Of a stretch of DNA of 45,926 bases, positions 21,830-31,804 are shown piece by piece. Every line of letters begins with the position of its first letter. Position 1 is the first letter of the stretch. Made by a program: the position numbers and the translations under genes. Below the pieces are notes generated by a model. It saw only the letters and a program-made list of their open reading frames with translations, did no database searches and was not told the DNA's origin. This stretch comes from Eubacteriales bacterium (lineage in GTDB: Bacteria; Bacillota; JASUSC01), in contig JASUSC010000006.1 in NCBI GenBank assembly GCA_030446285.1, forward strand, positions 1-45,926, read 5' to 3'.

Positions 21830-21861
21830 CCGAAAAAGGGGAACGGTTTTTCGGCCTTTTT
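21830..21861 (+). terminator. Terminator after the mre-PBP2 operon
   Basis: CCGAAAAA and TTTTTCGG form an eight-base stem, followed by CCTTTTT. It lies 35 bases after the PBP2 stop and 115 bases before minC. The rest of this 180-base gap shows no gene and no convincing promoter. Confidence 0.75.
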
Positions 21862-21975
21862 GCCGGGAAGGAGAAGGAATTGCCCCCTGTGTGTAGAATC
21901 TAAACAAAAAGCGTTTTTCCAGTATATGTACACTCAGGGAACGATACGTACAGGACAGGGGGCGAGGGAGAAAGA

Positions 21976-22863
21976 ATGGAGGGAAAATCAAAGGAAAGAG
22001 AGATTGTAATTGTTTTGCCGGAAGATGGAGATATGGTAGCTATTAAAGATTTTCTCCAGAAAAAACTGGAAGAAGAAGAAATTGACAAAAATAGCCGCGT
22101 GATCCTTCAGGAAAAGGTTACCCTTTCTGGCAAAGAGAAAAAAGAAATTGAAAAGTTTTTGCGCAAAAGAGCCGGTTTGAGCAGCCAAAAATTGAGCTGG
22201 GTTCAACATTTGGCGGAAGAAAAAAGGGATGAGGTGCAACCAGAAAGTAATGCTGTTGGTACGGTAATTCCTTTCGTGCTGCCGGCGGTTGGCAGAGAGG
22301 AGCCGGAAAAGACGCTGGCCAGGGGGGCTTCCAATTTTAGCCAGGTGAAAGAGGGGAGCGGCGTAAACCAGGGAAGGGAACAGGAAGGGGAGAGAGAGAT
22401 GCTGCCCCTGAAGCCCAGAGAAGGAGAAGGACGGGAGAAACGCGGTTTAACGCCTCTGCCTATCTTCTTTACCTCCGGGGAGCGGATGACAGTGTGGGGT
22501 GATGAGAATACTATTTTGGTCCAGCGTACTCTGCGCTGCGGACAGAGTATTAGTTATGACGGCAACGTAGTTATCATTGGCGATGTCAATCCCGGCGCGG
22601 AAGTTGTGGCTGGAGGAAGCATCATAGTGATGGGTGCCCTGCGGGGTGTGGCTCATGCTGGAGCGCAGGGGGATGAAAAGGCCGTAGTGGCCGCTTTCCG
22701 TTTGCAGCCTACCCAGCTGCGTATTGCTGGCTATATCTCCCGTTCGCCAGACGGTTCTACCTCCACACCAGAATATCCCGAAGTGGCCAGGGTGAAAAAC
22801 GGGGGGATTGTTATTGACTCTTTGCAGCCGTCTCTGGAAAAGCAATTATGTGCGGGAAATTGA
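21976..22863 (+). CDS. minC: Septum site-determining protein MinC, with long linker
   Basis: Inhibitor of FtsZ assembly, recruited to the membrane by MinD. It has 295 residues against about 220 usually. The C-terminal beta-helix domain (about 178-285) is clear: VQRTLRCGQSI, GNVVIIGDVNPGAEVVAGG, IIVMGALRGVAHAG and the MinD-binding region RLQPTQLRIAGYI. The N-terminal 75 residues are weakly conserved and rich in Lys/Glu. Between them is a low-complexity charged linker of about 100 residues. ATG with GAGGGAG upstream. First gene of minCDE. Confidence 0.9.
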   Translation: MEGKSKEREIVIVLPEDGDMVAIKDFLQKKLEEEEIDKNSRVILQEKVTLSGKEKKEIEKFLRKRAGLSSQKLSWVQHLAEEKRDEVQPESNAVGTVIPFVLPAVGREEPEKTLARGASNFSQVKEGSGVNQGREQEGEREMLPLKPREGEGREKRGLTPLPIFFTSGERMTVWGDENTILVQRTLRCGQSISYDGNVVIIGDVNPGAEVVAGGSIIVMGALRGVAHAGAQGDEKAVVAAFRLQPTQLRIAGYISRSPDGSTSTPEYPEVARVKNGGIVIDSLQPSLEKQLCAGN

Positions 22864-22907
22864 GCTAAACCGAATTTTTATAAGCAAGGTAGAAGGAGGC
22901 ATTGTCA

Positions 22908-23705
22908 ATGGGTGAGGTTATTGTCATAACATCTGGTAAAGGAGGGGTGGGCAAGACCACAACTACGGCCAATATTGGTACTGGTCTGGCCACCATGGGA
23001 TACAAAGTTGTGCTGGTAGACACTGATATTGGCCTGCGTAATCTGGACGTGGTCCTCGGACTGGAAAACAGAATTGTTTACGATATCGTTGATGTAACCA
23101 AAGGAAACTGCAAGTTACGTCAAGCCCTTATCAAAGATAAACGATTTGAAGGTTTGCACCTTCTTCCGGCGGCCCAGACAAAGGATAAAACGGCTGTCAG
23201 CCCGGAGGAAATGAAAGCTCTCTGTGCTGAGCTGAAACGGGATTTTGACTACGTAATTATCGACTGTCCGGCTGGAATAGAACAGGGATTTAAAAACGCC
23301 ATTGCCGGAGCGGAAAAAGCCATTGTCGTAACCACTCCGGAAGTATCGGCGGTGCGGGATGCTGATCGGATTATCGGTCTTCTGGAAGCGGCAGAACTAT
23401 ATCAGCCCAAGTTGATTATCAACCGGTTGCGGCCCAAGATGGTAAAAAGAGGCGACATGATGAGCATCGAAGACATAATTGATATTCTGGCAGTGGAACT
23501 GATTGGGGTGGTACCTGAGGACGAGTACATTGTGGTTTCCACTAACCGGGGTGAGCCTGCTATCCTCGATCCCAATTCGCGGGCTGGGCAAGCCTACCGC
23601 AATATTGCCCGCCGGATAACGGGTGAGGAGGTGCCTTTCCTTAATCTGGAGGAAGAAGAAGGGTTTATGAGTAAACTGAAAAAGATAATCGGGCTGAGCC
23701 GATAA
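22908..23705 (+). CDS. minD: Septum site-determining ATPase MinD
   Basis: Membrane-binding ParA-type ATPase that positions MinC. It has 265 residues from the ATG at 22908 (AAGGAGG upstream; the in-frame TTG at 22902 is too close). Deviant Walker A SGKGGVGKTTTTANIG, switch DTDIGLRNLD, Walker B DYVIIDCPAGIEQGF, and a C-terminal amphipathic membrane-targeting helix (FMSKLKKIIGLSR). Located 44 bases after minC. Confidence 0.97.
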   Translation: MGEVIVITSGKGGVGKTTTTANIGTGLATMGYKVVLVDTDIGLRNLDVVLGLENRIVYDIVDVTKGNCKLRQALIKDKRFEGLHLLPAAQTKDKTAVSPEEMKALCAELKRDFDYVIIDCPAGIEQGFKNAIAGAEKAIVVTTPEVSAVRDADRIIGLLEAAELYQPKLIINRLRPKMVKRGDMMSIEDIIDILAVELIGVVPEDEYIVVSTNRGEPAILDPNSRAGQAYRNIARRITGEEVPFLNLEEEEGFMSKLKKIIGLSR

Positions 23706-23721
23706 GAGAGGAGGGGCCGCT

Positions 23722-24009
23722 TTGCTTGACTTTTTGCTAAAAATTTTTGGCCGGGATACCGAAAGCAGTAAAAATGTAGCCAAGGAGCGCTTGCGCCTAG
23801 TCCTGGTTCACGACAGGACGAGTGTCTCCCCGCAAATTTTAGAAGCTCTGAAAGAGGATCTAATCAAAGTTATTTCCGACTACATGGAGATTGACGAAGA
23901 TGCTCTGGAAGTAACTTTTGACCGTTCCGAAAAGAGTGTGGCTCTGGTTGCCAGCATTCCCATTAAAAAAGTAAAACGTACTGCCGCGGTAAGCAAAACA
24001 GTGAGCTAA
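23722..24009 (+). CDS. minE: Cell division topological specificity factor MinE
   Basis: Stimulates MinD ATPase and drives pole-to-pole oscillation. It has 95 residues. KERLRLVLVHDRTSVSPQIL is the MinD-binding helix/strand of the family; the C-terminal dimerisation half contains VISDYMEID and VALVASIPIKK. TTG start at 23722 after GAGGAGGGG. Its presence means a MinE-based (oscillating) system rather than a DivIVA/MinJ one in this cell. Confidence 0.95.
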   Translation: MLDFLLKIFGRDTESSKNVAKERLRLVLVHDRTSVSPQILEALKEDLIKVISDYMEIDEDALEVTFDRSEKSVALVASIPIKKVKRTAAVSKTVS

Positions 24010-24019
24010 GAAAGACATG

Positions 24020-24056
24020 GTCCTCTGCTACCGGCAGGGGACTTTTCTTTTTTTTT
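24020..24056 (+). terminator. Terminator after minCDE
   Basis: GTCCTCTGC and GCAGGGGAC pair over nine positions (one T-G wobble) around TACCG, then TTTTC and nine T. Very strong intrinsic terminator. Confidence 0.9.
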
Positions 24057-24134
24057 ACAGCGAAGAGACTATGGTTTTGCGGGAATGGGTGCGATATAAT
24101 TTTTTAGAGATGAGGTGGGACAGGAGGGGCGCTG

Positions 24135-25277
24135 GTGTTTGAACGAAGACACCTGAAAAATCTCGATTTTCCCCTTATCATCGTGACAATATTGCTGCTT
24201 CTTTTTGGGCTGGTTGCCATTGCTAGTGCCACTCATTTTACTGCCGGTGAAAAGAGTAATGCGCCCTACTATCTGACGCGGCAGGTCGTTGGTATCTTTT
24301 TGGGACTTGTAGCAATTCTCTTTATTCTGCGTATTGACTACAACGATTTGGCCAAAATTTCCTGGGGACTGTATGGTATTAATCTGGGTCTTCTTGCGCT
24401 GGTGGATATTCTCGGCCATACCACCCTGGGAGCCCAGCGGTGGATAAAAATTGGGCCTTTACAGCTTCAGCCTTCGGAATTGGCCAAGGTTTTGATTATC
24501 ATTACTTTTGCCGATTTTCTTCAGAAACGGGCAGGACGTCTTAACAGTTTAAGGCAAATGCTACCCTGCTTCATCTATATAGCCATTCCTGCTTTGCTGA
24601 TCATGAAGCAGCCTGACCTGGGAACCACACTAGTATTTATAGCGATAATGTTTGGAATGATGTACACCGCCGGCGCCCGGCCTGCGATTCTTCTCTCTAT
24701 TTTCTTGGGAGGACTTGCCCTGGCCATAGGGGTGGTTTACGGCCAGTACCATTTTGGCTGGAAATGGCCCCTGGAGGAGTACCAGTTGAAACGGCTGACC
24801 GCTTTTCTCAACCCCACCCGGGACCCCCTCGGCTCGGGTTACCAGGTTATTCAATCTCTGGTGGCTATAGGGTCGGGAGGGGTTTTTGGCAAAGGGTTAT
24901 TTAAAGGAACCCAGATAGGGCTGGACTTTTTACCACGGGACGAGCAGCACACCGATTTTATCTTTGCCGTCCTTGGCGAGGAGCTCGGGCTGGTAGGAGA
25001 ATTAGTGCTTCTTTTCCTCTTTTTCCTTTTCCTCTACCGCTGTCTGGTTATAGCTGCTAGAGCTAAGGACCTTTACGGTACCCTTCTTGCTGCCGGAGTA
25101 GTGTCTATGGTTTCCTTCCACCTGCTGGTTAACATAGGCATGACCACAGGGATTATGCCGGTGACAGGGATACCTCTGCCTTTTATCAGCTACGGAGGGA
25201 GCTCCATTTTGGCTAACTTGGCAGCGGTAGGATTGCTTTTGAATGTAAATATGCGGAGAAGAAAAATTACCTTTTAG
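24135..25277 (+). CDS. rodA: RodA-type SEDS peptidoglycan glycosyltransferase
   Basis: Polymerises lipid II at the elongasome with PBP2. It has 380 residues with about ten membrane helices. SEDS hallmarks: GAQRWIKIGPLQLQPSELAK, KQPDLGTT, then the catalytic-site region DFIFAVLGEELGLVGE (with Glu/Asp essential in the family) and GIPLPFISYGGSSI. GTG start at 24135 after AGGAGGGG. Called RodA rather than FtsW or SpoVE from the mre/min neighbourhood; FtsW would sit in the dcw cluster. Confidence 0.9.
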   Translation: MFERRHLKNLDFPLIIVTILLLLFGLVAIASATHFTAGEKSNAPYYLTRQVVGIFLGLVAILFILRIDYNDLAKISWGLYGINLGLLALVDILGHTTLGAQRWIKIGPLQLQPSELAKVLIIITFADFLQKRAGRLNSLRQMLPCFIYIAIPALLIMKQPDLGTTLVFIAIMFGMMYTAGARPAILLSIFLGGLALAIGVVYGQYHFGWKWPLEEYQLKRLTAFLNPTRDPLGSGYQVIQSLVAIGSGGVFGKGLFKGTQIGLDFLPRDEQHTDFIFAVLGEELGLVGELVLLFLFFLFLYRCLVIAARAKDLYGTLLAAGVVSMVSFHLLVNIGMTTGIMPVTGIPLPFISYGGSSILANLAAVGLLLNVNMRRRKITF

Positions 25278-25343
25278 TCCCGGGAGCAGGAGCTGTGTTT
25301 AGCCCTGGCCCTGCAACATATAAATTGGTCAGGGTGATGTTGT

Positions 25344-26096
25344 ATGCGGGTGCTTTTTCTTTCCCGACGATTGTTGACGACCCTTCTGCTTTGTGCTGTT
25401 TTTCTTACTCTTTTCTTTGCTTTGCTGCCTTCTCTGAGCGAAAGGTTTGTGGTGCAGCCAGCCGACACAACTTTAGTAACCAGGGTGGAGAGCAAAGAGA
25501 AATTGGTAGCTTTAACTTTTGACGATGGGCCGGACCCGGTTAGTACGCGGGAAATTCTCCCTTTGCTGGCGCGCTACCAGGTTAAAGCTACTTTTTTCCT
25601 CGTAGGCTACCGGGTACGCCAGCACCCCGACTTGGCGGCGGAAATTGCGCGGCAAGGACACCAAATAGAAAATCACAGTATGACCCACCCTCCTCTGAAC
25701 GGGTTGCGGCAGCAGGATGTGGAAAGTCAGATAAAAACAGCTGCTTTTCACATTCAGGAAGCTACCGGCCACCGTACGCGTTATTTCCGGCCGCCCGATG
25801 GTGAAATTAGCCCGGCAGTGGAAGAAGCAGCCCGGAGAACCGGGCACAAACTGGTGGGCTATAGCCTTACTGCGGCAACTATCCCCTACCGGGGCATTTT
25901 GCCGCCTGGGAAGCAGTGGACGGATATAATTCCGCCGGGGTCGATAATTCGGCTGCGGGACAGGGAAGATTGCCGGGAGGAGACCCTGCGTTGTCTTCAT
26001 TTCCTGCTGGAAGTTTTGACCAGAGAGGGCTATCGCTTTATGACGATAGATCAATTGATTGCGGCTGGGGAAGAAGAGGCGAAGAAAAAACAGTAA
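25344..26096 (+). CDS. Polysaccharide deacetylase-like (NodB) protein with altered active site
   Basis: A 250-residue protein with a signal anchor at about residues 10-30 and an extracytoplasmic NodB domain. Motif 1 TFDDGPD (58-64), motif 2 His111 and His115 in HSMTHP, and motif 3 RPPDG (149-153) are intact. Motif 4 is atypical (SLTAATIPY), and motif 5, usually an L-L-H turn, reads IIRLRD (201-206) with arginine in the place of histidine. The substrate would be peptidoglycan or another wall glycan. A CATATAAAT box at 25317-25325 resembles the one upstream of spoIIP and may be a sigma-E -10, but no good -35 is present. Confidence 0.85.
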   Translation: MRVLFLSRRLLTTLLLCAVFLTLFFALLPSLSERFVVQPADTTLVTRVESKEKLVALTFDDGPDPVSTREILPLLARYQVKATFFLVGYRVRQHPDLAAEIARQGHQIENHSMTHPPLNGLRQQDVESQIKTAAFHIQEATGHRTRYFRPPDGEISPAVEEAARRTGHKLVGYSLTAATIPYRGILPPGKQWTDIIPPGSIIRLRDREDCREETLRCLHFLLEVLTREGYRFMTIDQLIAAGEEEAKKKQ

Positions 26097-26175
26097 AAGC
26101 CGCTGTAGAAAGAGAGAGGTCTTTGCTACGCTTAGCTTGGTCCAGAAGCTGGGATTACTTGATGCCATTTGTCTA

Positions 26176-26204
26176 TTGCAGGGCTGTGGCGGCTATTATA
26201 GAAT
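26176..26204 (+). promoter_or_regulatory. Possible sigma-A promoter of lon-engB
   Basis: TTGCAG (26176-26181), a 17-base spacer and TAGAAT (26199-26204), in a 214-base gap before lon. No CtsR or CIRCE heat-shock operator was recognised in this gap. Confidence 0.4.
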
Positions 26205-26310
26205 TATAGTTGAGTATGCAATATAAATAGTAAGGTGTAATCGGCCGGGAAAGGGTTATTTTTTTATTTGCCTTTTTACTAATTTTTACTAATTGCTGGG
26301 GGTGAAAGGG

Positions 26311-28734
26311 ATGGCAGCTGAGACGAAGGAAAGAAAGGAAACCCAGCTTGAGACAGTGAAGGTTCTCCCCCTTTTGCCTTTGCGGGGGTTACTGGTTTTC
26401 CCTTTTATGGTAATTCATCTCGACGTGGGCCGGGAGAAGTCGGTGCGGGCCATTGAGGAAGCAATGGTGCGGGACAGGATAATATTTTTGGCTACTCAGA
26501 AAGAGGCTCAGACCGATGACCCTGGAGAAGATGATATTTACCAGGTGGGTACAATAGCCGAGGTTAAACAGCTTCTGAAGCTTCCTGGCGGCACTATTAG
26601 GGTGCTGGTGGAAGGCTTGGCCCGGGCCAAAATTAATCGTTACCTCTCCCATGAGCCTTTCTTCCAGGTGGAAGTGGAGGAGTATCCCGAGAAACCGGTG
26701 GCCCTCACACCGGAAATTCAGGCTTTAACCAGATTTCTGATAAATCAGTTTGAACAATACGTTAAAATCAGCAAGCGCATTCCGCCGGAGACAGTGGTTT
26801 CTATTATAAGCCTGGAGGATCCGGGACGGCTGGCAGATGTGATTGCGTCCCAGATGACTCTGAAAGTTGAAGAGAAGCAAAAAATTTTAGAAGCCGTTGA
26901 CATCAAGGATCGCCTGGAAAAACTTGCCTCGATAATCGCCAATGAACTGGAGATTGCGGAACTGGAGCGGAAAATCAACATCCGGGTCCGCAAACAAATG
27001 GAAAAGGCGCAGAAGGAGTATTACCTGCGGGAGCAGCTCAAAGCCATTCAAAAGGAACTGGGAGAGAAGGACGAGCGGGTAGCTGAAGCTGAAGAACTAA
27101 GGGAGAAAATAGCCAAGGCCAAATTGCCCCGGGAAGTGCGGGAGCGGGCCTTAAAAGAGGTCGAAAGACTGGAGAAAATGCCGCCCATGGCTGCGGAAGC
27201 GGCGGTGGTTCGTACTTACCTGGATTGGCTCCTGTCTCTCCCCTGGACCAAGCAAACCAGGGACAGGCTTGACCTCAAGGTGGCGGCAAAAATCCTCGAT
27301 GAAGACCACTACGGACTGGAAAAGGTAAAGGAGCGTATTCTGGAATACTTGGCAATCCGCCATCTGTCCAAGAAGATGAAAGGGCCGATTCTCTGTTTTG
27401 TTGGTCCTCCCGGGGTCGGCAAAACATCGCTGGCCCGTTCTATTGCCCGGGCTTTGGAGCGCAAGTTCGTGAGGATGTCTTTAGGAGGCGTGCGGGATGA
27501 AGCGGAGATTAGGGGACACCGTCGGACTTACGTGGGGGCGTTGCCTGGAAGAATAATCCAGGGGATGAAACAGGCGGGCTCGAAAAATCCCGTCTTTCTC
27601 TTGGATGAAATTGACAAAATGAGCATGGATTTTCGCGGTGACCCCTCCGCGGCTCTCCTGGAGGTGCTGGATCCCGAGCAGAACAACAGTTTCAGCGACC
27701 ACTACATCGAGATTCCCTTTGATCTCTCCCACGTTATGTTTATTACCACGGCCAACGCCCTTCACAATATTCCCCGGCCCCTTCTGGACCGGATGGAGGT
27801 TATTTACATTTCCGGTTATACAGAGGAAGAGAAGGTCCAGATTGCGCAGCGATATTTGATTCCCAAGCAGATGGAGAGTCACGGTTTAAAACCAGAACAG
27901 TTGCGGATTACCGAAAGCGCCATTCGCAAGATAATCCGTGAATACACCCGGGAGGCGGGAGTGCGCAATCTGGAACGGCAAATTGCGGCCATATGCCGCA
28001 AGGCGGCCAAAAAAATTGTCAACGGCGAAGCCCAGACGGTGCGGGTTGGTATTCAGAACCTGCATCAGTTCTTGGGTATAGCCCGTTATCGCTACGGGGT
28101 GGCAGAAAAACACGACGACGTAGGTATTGCCACCGGTCTCGCTTGGACGGAAACCGGTGGGGAGGTTCTTACAATCGAAGTTACGGTGATGAAAGGGAAG
28201 GGTAAGCTGACTTTGACTGGTAAACTAGGAGAGGTCATGAAGGAATCGGCACAGGCCGGATACAGCTATATCCGTTCCCGGGCAAAGCAGCTCGGGCTGG
28301 ATGAGGATTTTTATGAGAAGTACGACATCCATATTCACGTCCCTGAGGGGGCAATTCCCAAAGACGGGCCTTCGGCCGGGATAACTATGGCCACTGCCCT
28401 GGCTTCGGCTTTAACCGGCAAAAAGGTGCGCAGTGATGTAGCCATGACGGGGGAAATTACCCTGCGGGGAAGGGTACTGCCCATTGGCGGGGTAAAAGAG
28501 AAAGTATTGGCTGCTCACCGGGCCGGGATTAAGACGGTAATTCTGCCCAAGGAGAACAAAAAGGACCTGGAAGAAATTCCGGCCAAAGTGAGGAGCAAAA
28601 TGGAGTTTGTCCTGGTGGACCATATGGATCAGGTCCTGGCCCGGGCCCTGGTGGAGGAAAAGGACCAGGGCGAGAGAAGAACCCGGAAAGAGGAAAAAGT
28701 TAATGCGGGTGCTGCAGCGGGGGCGGAAAAATGA
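26311..28734 (+). CDS. lon: ATP-dependent protease Lon (LonA)
   Basis: Homohexameric AAA+ serine protease for misfolded and regulatory proteins. It has 807 residues from the ATG at 26311, preceded by GGGGGTGAAAGG; an in-frame TTG at 26293 is rejected. The N-terminal LAN domain begins [13 protein letters not shown], followed by coiled coils, Walker [10 protein letters not shown], the pore segment [20 protein letters not shown], and Walker [11 protein letters not shown]. The protease domain has catalytic Ser688 in KDGPSAG and Lys731 in [10 protein letters not shown]. The stop overlaps the engB start (ATGA). Confidence 0.97.
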   Translation: MAAETKERKETQLETVKVLPLLPLRGLLVFPFMVIHLDVGREKSVRAIEEAMVRDRIIFLATQKEAQTDDPGEDDIYQVGTIAEVKQLLKLPGGTIRVLVEGLARAKINRYLSHEPFFQVEVEEYPEKPVALTPEIQALTRFLINQFEQYVKISKRIPPETVVSIISLEDPGRLADVIASQMTLKVEEKQKILEAVDIKDRLEKLASIIANELEIAELERKINIRVRKQMEKAQKEYYLREQLKAIQKELGEKDERVAEAEELREKIAKAKLPREVRERALKEVERLEKMPPMAAEAAVVRTYLDWLLSLPWTKQTRDRLDLKVAAKILDEDHYGLEKVKERILEYLAIRHLSKKMKGPILCFVGPPGVGKTSLARSIARALERKFVRMSLGGVRDEAEIRGHRRTYVGALPGRIIQGMKQAGSKNPVFLLDEIDKMSMDFRGDPSAALLEVLDPEQNNSFSDHYIEIPFDLSHVMFITTANALHNIPRPLLDRMEVIYISGYTEEEKVQIAQRYLIPKQMESHGLKPEQLRITESAIRKIIREYTREAGVRNLERQIAAICRKAAKKIVNGEAQTVRVGIQNLHQFLGIARYRYGVAEKHDDVGIATGLAWTETGGEVLTIEVTVMKGKGKLTLTGKLGEVMKESAQAGYSYIRSRAKQLGLDEDFYEKYDIHIHVPEGAIPKDGPSAGITMATALASALTGKKVRSDVAMTGEITLRGRVLPIGGVKEKVLAAHRAGIKTVILPKENKKDLEEIPAKVRSKMEFVLVDHMDQVLARALVEEKDQGERRTRKEEKVNAGAAAGAEK

Positions 28735-29318
28735 AGATCAGCCGGGTAAACCTGGTGGCCACCGCCATGGCAGCGAACCAGTTTCCCCGCACCCCGTACC
28801 CGGAAGTAGCTTTTGCCGGGCGTTCGAACGTAGGCAAATCTTCTCTCCTCAACAAGCTGGTAAACCGGAAAAATCTGGCCCATACCAGCTCCAGCCCGGG
28901 AAAAACACGGACGATAAACTTTTACCTGGTCAATGACCAGTTTTTCCTGGTTGACCTGCCGGGTTACGGGTATGCCCAGGTGAGTAAAGAAGTCCGGAAA
29001 AAATGGGGCGAACTGATTGAAAATTACCTGCGGGAACGGGAAAACTTAAAGGGTGTGGTCCTGCTGGTGGATGCCCGCCATGAGCCTACTGAAGATGACC
29101 GGCTCATGTACGACTGGTTGGCCTATTACCGGGTTCCCGTGGTTGTGGTGGCAACCAAAGCGGACAAAATTTCCCGGGGAAAATATTTACCCCAAGAAAA
29201 GGTCATCAGACAGAAATTAGGGCTTGGAGAAGGAGTACCGGTTCTGTTCTTTTCTGCCCGGACTGGCCAGGGACGGGAAGAGCTGTGGAAGTTGATTTTG
29301 GGATGGATTGAAGGGTAA
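28731..29318 (+). CDS. engB: Ribosome biogenesis GTPase YsxC/EngB
   Basis: Essential GTPase for late 50S assembly. It has 195 residues. G1 [10 protein letters not shown]2 region [15 protein letters not shown]3 DLPGYGYA, G4 TKADK and G5 FFSARTG are all present. Overlaps lon by four bases, so the pair is translationally coupled; lon-ysxC is a conserved Firmicute pair. Confidence 0.96.
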   Translation: MKISRVNLVATAMAANQFPRTPYPEVAFAGRSNVGKSSLLNKLVNRKNLAHTSSSPGKTRTINFYLVNDQFFLVDLPGYGYAQVSKEVRKKWGELIENYLRERENLKGVVLLVDARHEPTEDDRLMYDWLAYYRVPVVVVATKADKISRGKYLPQEKVIRQKLGLGEGVPVLFFSARTGQGREELWKLILGWIEG

Positions 29319-29329
29319 AGGACAGCCTG

Positions 29330-29354
29330 GACAGCCTAGGCTGTCATTTTTTTT
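29330..29354 (+). terminator. Terminator after lon-engB
   Basis: GACAGCCTAGGCTGTC is a perfect 16-base palindrome followed by A and nine T. A partial extra copy, GACAGCCTG-like, directly precedes it. Confidence 0.85.
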
Positions 29355-29396
29355 TCTGCCGGGAGTAGAATTTATACCGGCAGAGGAGGCGAGAAA

Positions 29397-30377
29397 ATGG
29401 GCCAGTACGTTACGCTCCTGCTGGGGCTGGTGACAATTTTAGCCGGGGCCGAGTTTTTTACCAACGGCATTGAATGGGCTGGTAGGAAATTAAGGCTTTC
29501 CGACGGGGCTACCGGCAGTATTCTGGCTGCCGTAGGAACAGCGTTACCGGAAACCATGGTGCCGGTGATAGCCATTGCCTTTGGCCATGGGGCGCGGCAG
29601 CAGGAAATAGGGGTGGGGGCTATTCTAGGAGCTCCCTTTATGCTGGCCACCTTGGCCCTTGCGGTTGCCGGTTTCAGCGCCACTCTTTTTGCTTTTACCA
29701 GCAGGCGTACTCTTACCCTGCAGACGGAACGGGAAGTTGTGGAACGGGATTTGCGTTTTTTTGTAATGTTTTACACTCTGGCCATCGGAGCGGCTTTTAT
29801 CCCGTGGAACCCGATAAAAAAGGGAATTGCGCTGGTTTTAATTGCCGGTTATATTTTTTACGTGTACATTACCTTTCGATGCGGTGAATGCCAGGAAAGA
29901 GCTTTACCCCTTCTTTTTCTCTCCCGCCGTTTACCACCATCCTGGTTGCCGGTAATTGGGCAAATAGTTTTGGCCTTGGGAGCGATCATTGGTGGGGCCC
30001 ATACTTTTGTTCACGCGCTGGAAGACCTCTCCAACTCTTTCGGCATCTCTCCTTTCCTGTTGTCTGTTCTCATTACGCCGGTAGCTACTGAGCTTCCGGA
30101 GAAATTTAACAGTATCCTCTGGCTGGCAAAGCGAAAGGATACTTTGGCCATCGGTAACATTACCGGGGCAATGGTTTTTCAGAGTTCAGTTATCCCGGCT
30201 TTAGGAATAATGATGACTCCCTGGGTTCTCACTTCTCAGGCGCTTATTACTGGCCTTCTCGCTCTGGCTGCCGGAGGGTTTTTCTGGCTTCTCTTTCGCC
30301 GGCGTTACCGGGTCTTTTCTTTTGAACTCATGGCAGGAGTCTTGTTTTATGCGGTTTTCCTCAGCCGGGTATTTTGA
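29397..30377 (+). CDS. CaCA-family sodium/calcium exchanger-like membrane protein
   Basis: A 326-residue protein with about ten membrane helices and the two inverted alpha repeats of the Ca2+/cation antiporter family. Alpha-1 has GAEFFTNGIEW and AAVGTALPETMVP; alpha-2 has LITPVATELPEKFNS. The paired glutamates in LPE are the cation ligands. The central cytoplasmic loop is short. The ion (Ca2+ with Na+ or H+) is inferred from the family. ATG with GGAGG upstream; flanked by a terminator and a new promoter, so a monocistronic gene. Confidence 0.85.
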   Translation: MGQYVTLLLGLVTILAGAEFFTNGIEWAGRKLRLSDGATGSILAAVGTALPETMVPVIAIAFGHGARQQEIGVGAILGAPFMLATLALAVAGFSATLFAFTSRRTLTLQTEREVVERDLRFFVMFYTLAIGAAFIPWNPIKKGIALVLIAGYIFYVYITFRCGECQERALPLLFLSRRLPPSWLPVIGQIVLALGAIIGGAHTFVHALEDLSNSFGISPFLLSVLITPVATELPEKFNSILWLAKRKDTLAIGNITGAMVFQSSVIPALGIMMTPWVLTSQALITGLLALAAGGFFWLLFRRRYRVFSFELMAGVLFYAVFLSRVF

Positions 30378-30433
30378 TTTCCGAGAGGTGGTGCTTTTTC
30401 CCTTTTTTGGCAGCAACTTTCCGGCAACAGCCC

Positions 30434-30462
30434 TTGGCTGGGAAAAGAAAATTTGTTATACT
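30434..30462 (+). promoter_or_regulatory. Sigma-A promoter of murA
   Basis: TTGGCT (30434-30439), a 17-base spacer and TATACT (30457-30462), about 41 bases before the murA start. Confidence 0.7.
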
Positions 30463-30503
30463 GATTATACTGAAACTGACAGGTTAGAAACGGGAGGACT
30501 TCG

Positions 30504-31757
30504 ATGGAGAAGCTAATTATCGAAGGTGGAACGCCTTTAGAAGGAACTGTTCGCATCAGTGGTGCCAAAAACGCCGTCCTACCAATTTTGGCAGCATCTT
30601 TGCTGGCAAATTCCCCCTGCTATATTCACGATGTTCCCGACCTGGCCGATGTGGAGACCATGGTCCAGGTTCTTGCCAGTTTAGGAGTTAAAGTCGAGAG
30701 AGATGGCGATACCATTATGGTCAATGCAGAAAAGATTACCTCTGTAGAGGCCCCCTACCACTATGTGAGGAAAATGAGGGCTTCTTTTCTTGTCATGGGT
30801 CCTCTCCTAGCCAGGTTAGGAGAAGCTCGTATTTTCCTTCCCGGAGGTTGTGCCATCGGGGTACGGCCCATTGACCTTCATTTGAAAGGTTTTGAGGCTT
30901 TAGGAGCCAAAATTGAAATGGAGCAGGGGTTTATTCGGGCAAAAGCTTCCCGGTTGAAAGGGAACCATATTTACCTGGATTTTCCCAGCGTAGGGGCAAC
31001 GGAAAACATAATGATGGCGGCTACGCTGGCCGAGGGACAGACGGTCATTGAAAACGCGGCCGAGGAGCCGGAAGTGGTGGACCTGGCCAACTTCATTAAC
31101 GCCATGGGCGGCCGGGTAAAAGGAGCCGGGACCAAGGTAATCCGTATCGATGGGGTAGAGAGTTTACGAGGTGCGAGACATACTGTTATTCCCGATCGGG
31201 TGGAAGCGGGAACCTTTATGGTCGCCGCAGCCATCACCGGCGGCAGGGTGAGGGTGGAAAACGTCATTGTCAATCATGTTAAGCCCGTAATGGCCAAGTT
31301 GCGGGAAGCGGGCGTGATAATCGAAGAAGAGGAAAACGGGCTGCTGGTCCAGGGAACGGATCGGATTAGCCCGGTGGATATAAAAACTCTTCCCTATCCA
31401 GGGTTTCCGACGGACATGCAGCCCCAAATGATGGCCTTGCTTACCCTGGCCGACGGAAACAGCCTCATTACTGAGACGGTTTTCGAAAACCGTTTTATGC
31501 ATGTGGACGAGCTGAGGCGTATGGGGGCCAAAATAAAGATTGAGGGGCACACGGCTTTTGTGGAAGGGGTTGAGTATTTGAGCGGAGCTCCTGTGAAAGC
31601 TACCGACCTGCGGGCGGGGGCAGCACTGGTTCTCGCCGGTCTCGCTGCAAGAGGTACTACCGAAGTAGGCTGTCTCCACCACATCGACCGGGGATATGAA
31701 AGATTAGAGGAGAAGCTCCAGCAACTGGGAGCGAAAATAAAAAGGGTAAGAGGTTAA
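30504..31757 (+). CDS. murA: UDP-N-acetylglucosamine 1-carboxyvinyltransferase
   Basis: First committed step of peptidoglycan precursor synthesis, adding enolpyruvate from PEP to UDP-GlcNAc. It has 417 residues. The N-terminal [16 protein letters not shown] holds the conserved Lys/Asn pair. The catalytic loop [16 protein letters not shown] carries Cys116, the fosfomycin target. [12 protein letters not shown] and the [18 protein letters not shown] region are intact. GGGAGG ribosome site. Clostridia often have a murA copy beside spoIID, as here. Confidence 0.96.
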   Translation: MEKLIIEGGTPLEGTVRISGAKNAVLPILAASLLANSPCYIHDVPDLADVETMVQVLASLGVKVERDGDTIMVNAEKITSVEAPYHYVRKMRASFLVMGPLLARLGEARIFLPGGCAIGVRPIDLHLKGFEALGAKIEMEQGFIRAKASRLKGNHIYLDFPSVGATENIMMAATLAEGQTVIENAAEEPEVVDLANFINAMGGRVKGAGTKVIRIDGVESLRGARHTVIPDRVEAGTFMVAAAITGGRVRVENVIVNHVKPVMAKLREAGVIIEEEENGLLVQGTDRISPVDIKTLPYPGFPTDMQPQMMALLTLADGNSLITETVFENRFMHVDELRRMGAKIKIEGHTAFVEGVEYLSGAPVKATDLRAGAALVLAGLAARGTTEVGCLHHIDRGYERLEEKLQQLGAKIKRVRG

Positions 31758-31768
31758 AAGAAGACGAC

Positions 31769-31802
31769 AAACACCGGTATATTGAAAAGACCGGTGTTTT
31801 TT
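31769..31802 (+). terminator. Terminator after murA
   Basis: AACACCGGT and ACCGGTGTT form a nine-base perfect stem with an 11-base loop, followed by TTTT. The probable spoIID promoter begins just past it. Confidence 0.88.
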
Positions 31803-31804
31803 GT

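Noticed and set aside
23722-24009. MinE as a remnant because of its TTG start
   Set aside because: The start has a strong ribosome site and the protein is full length; TTG starts are common in this genome (pgk, gpmI, flgG).
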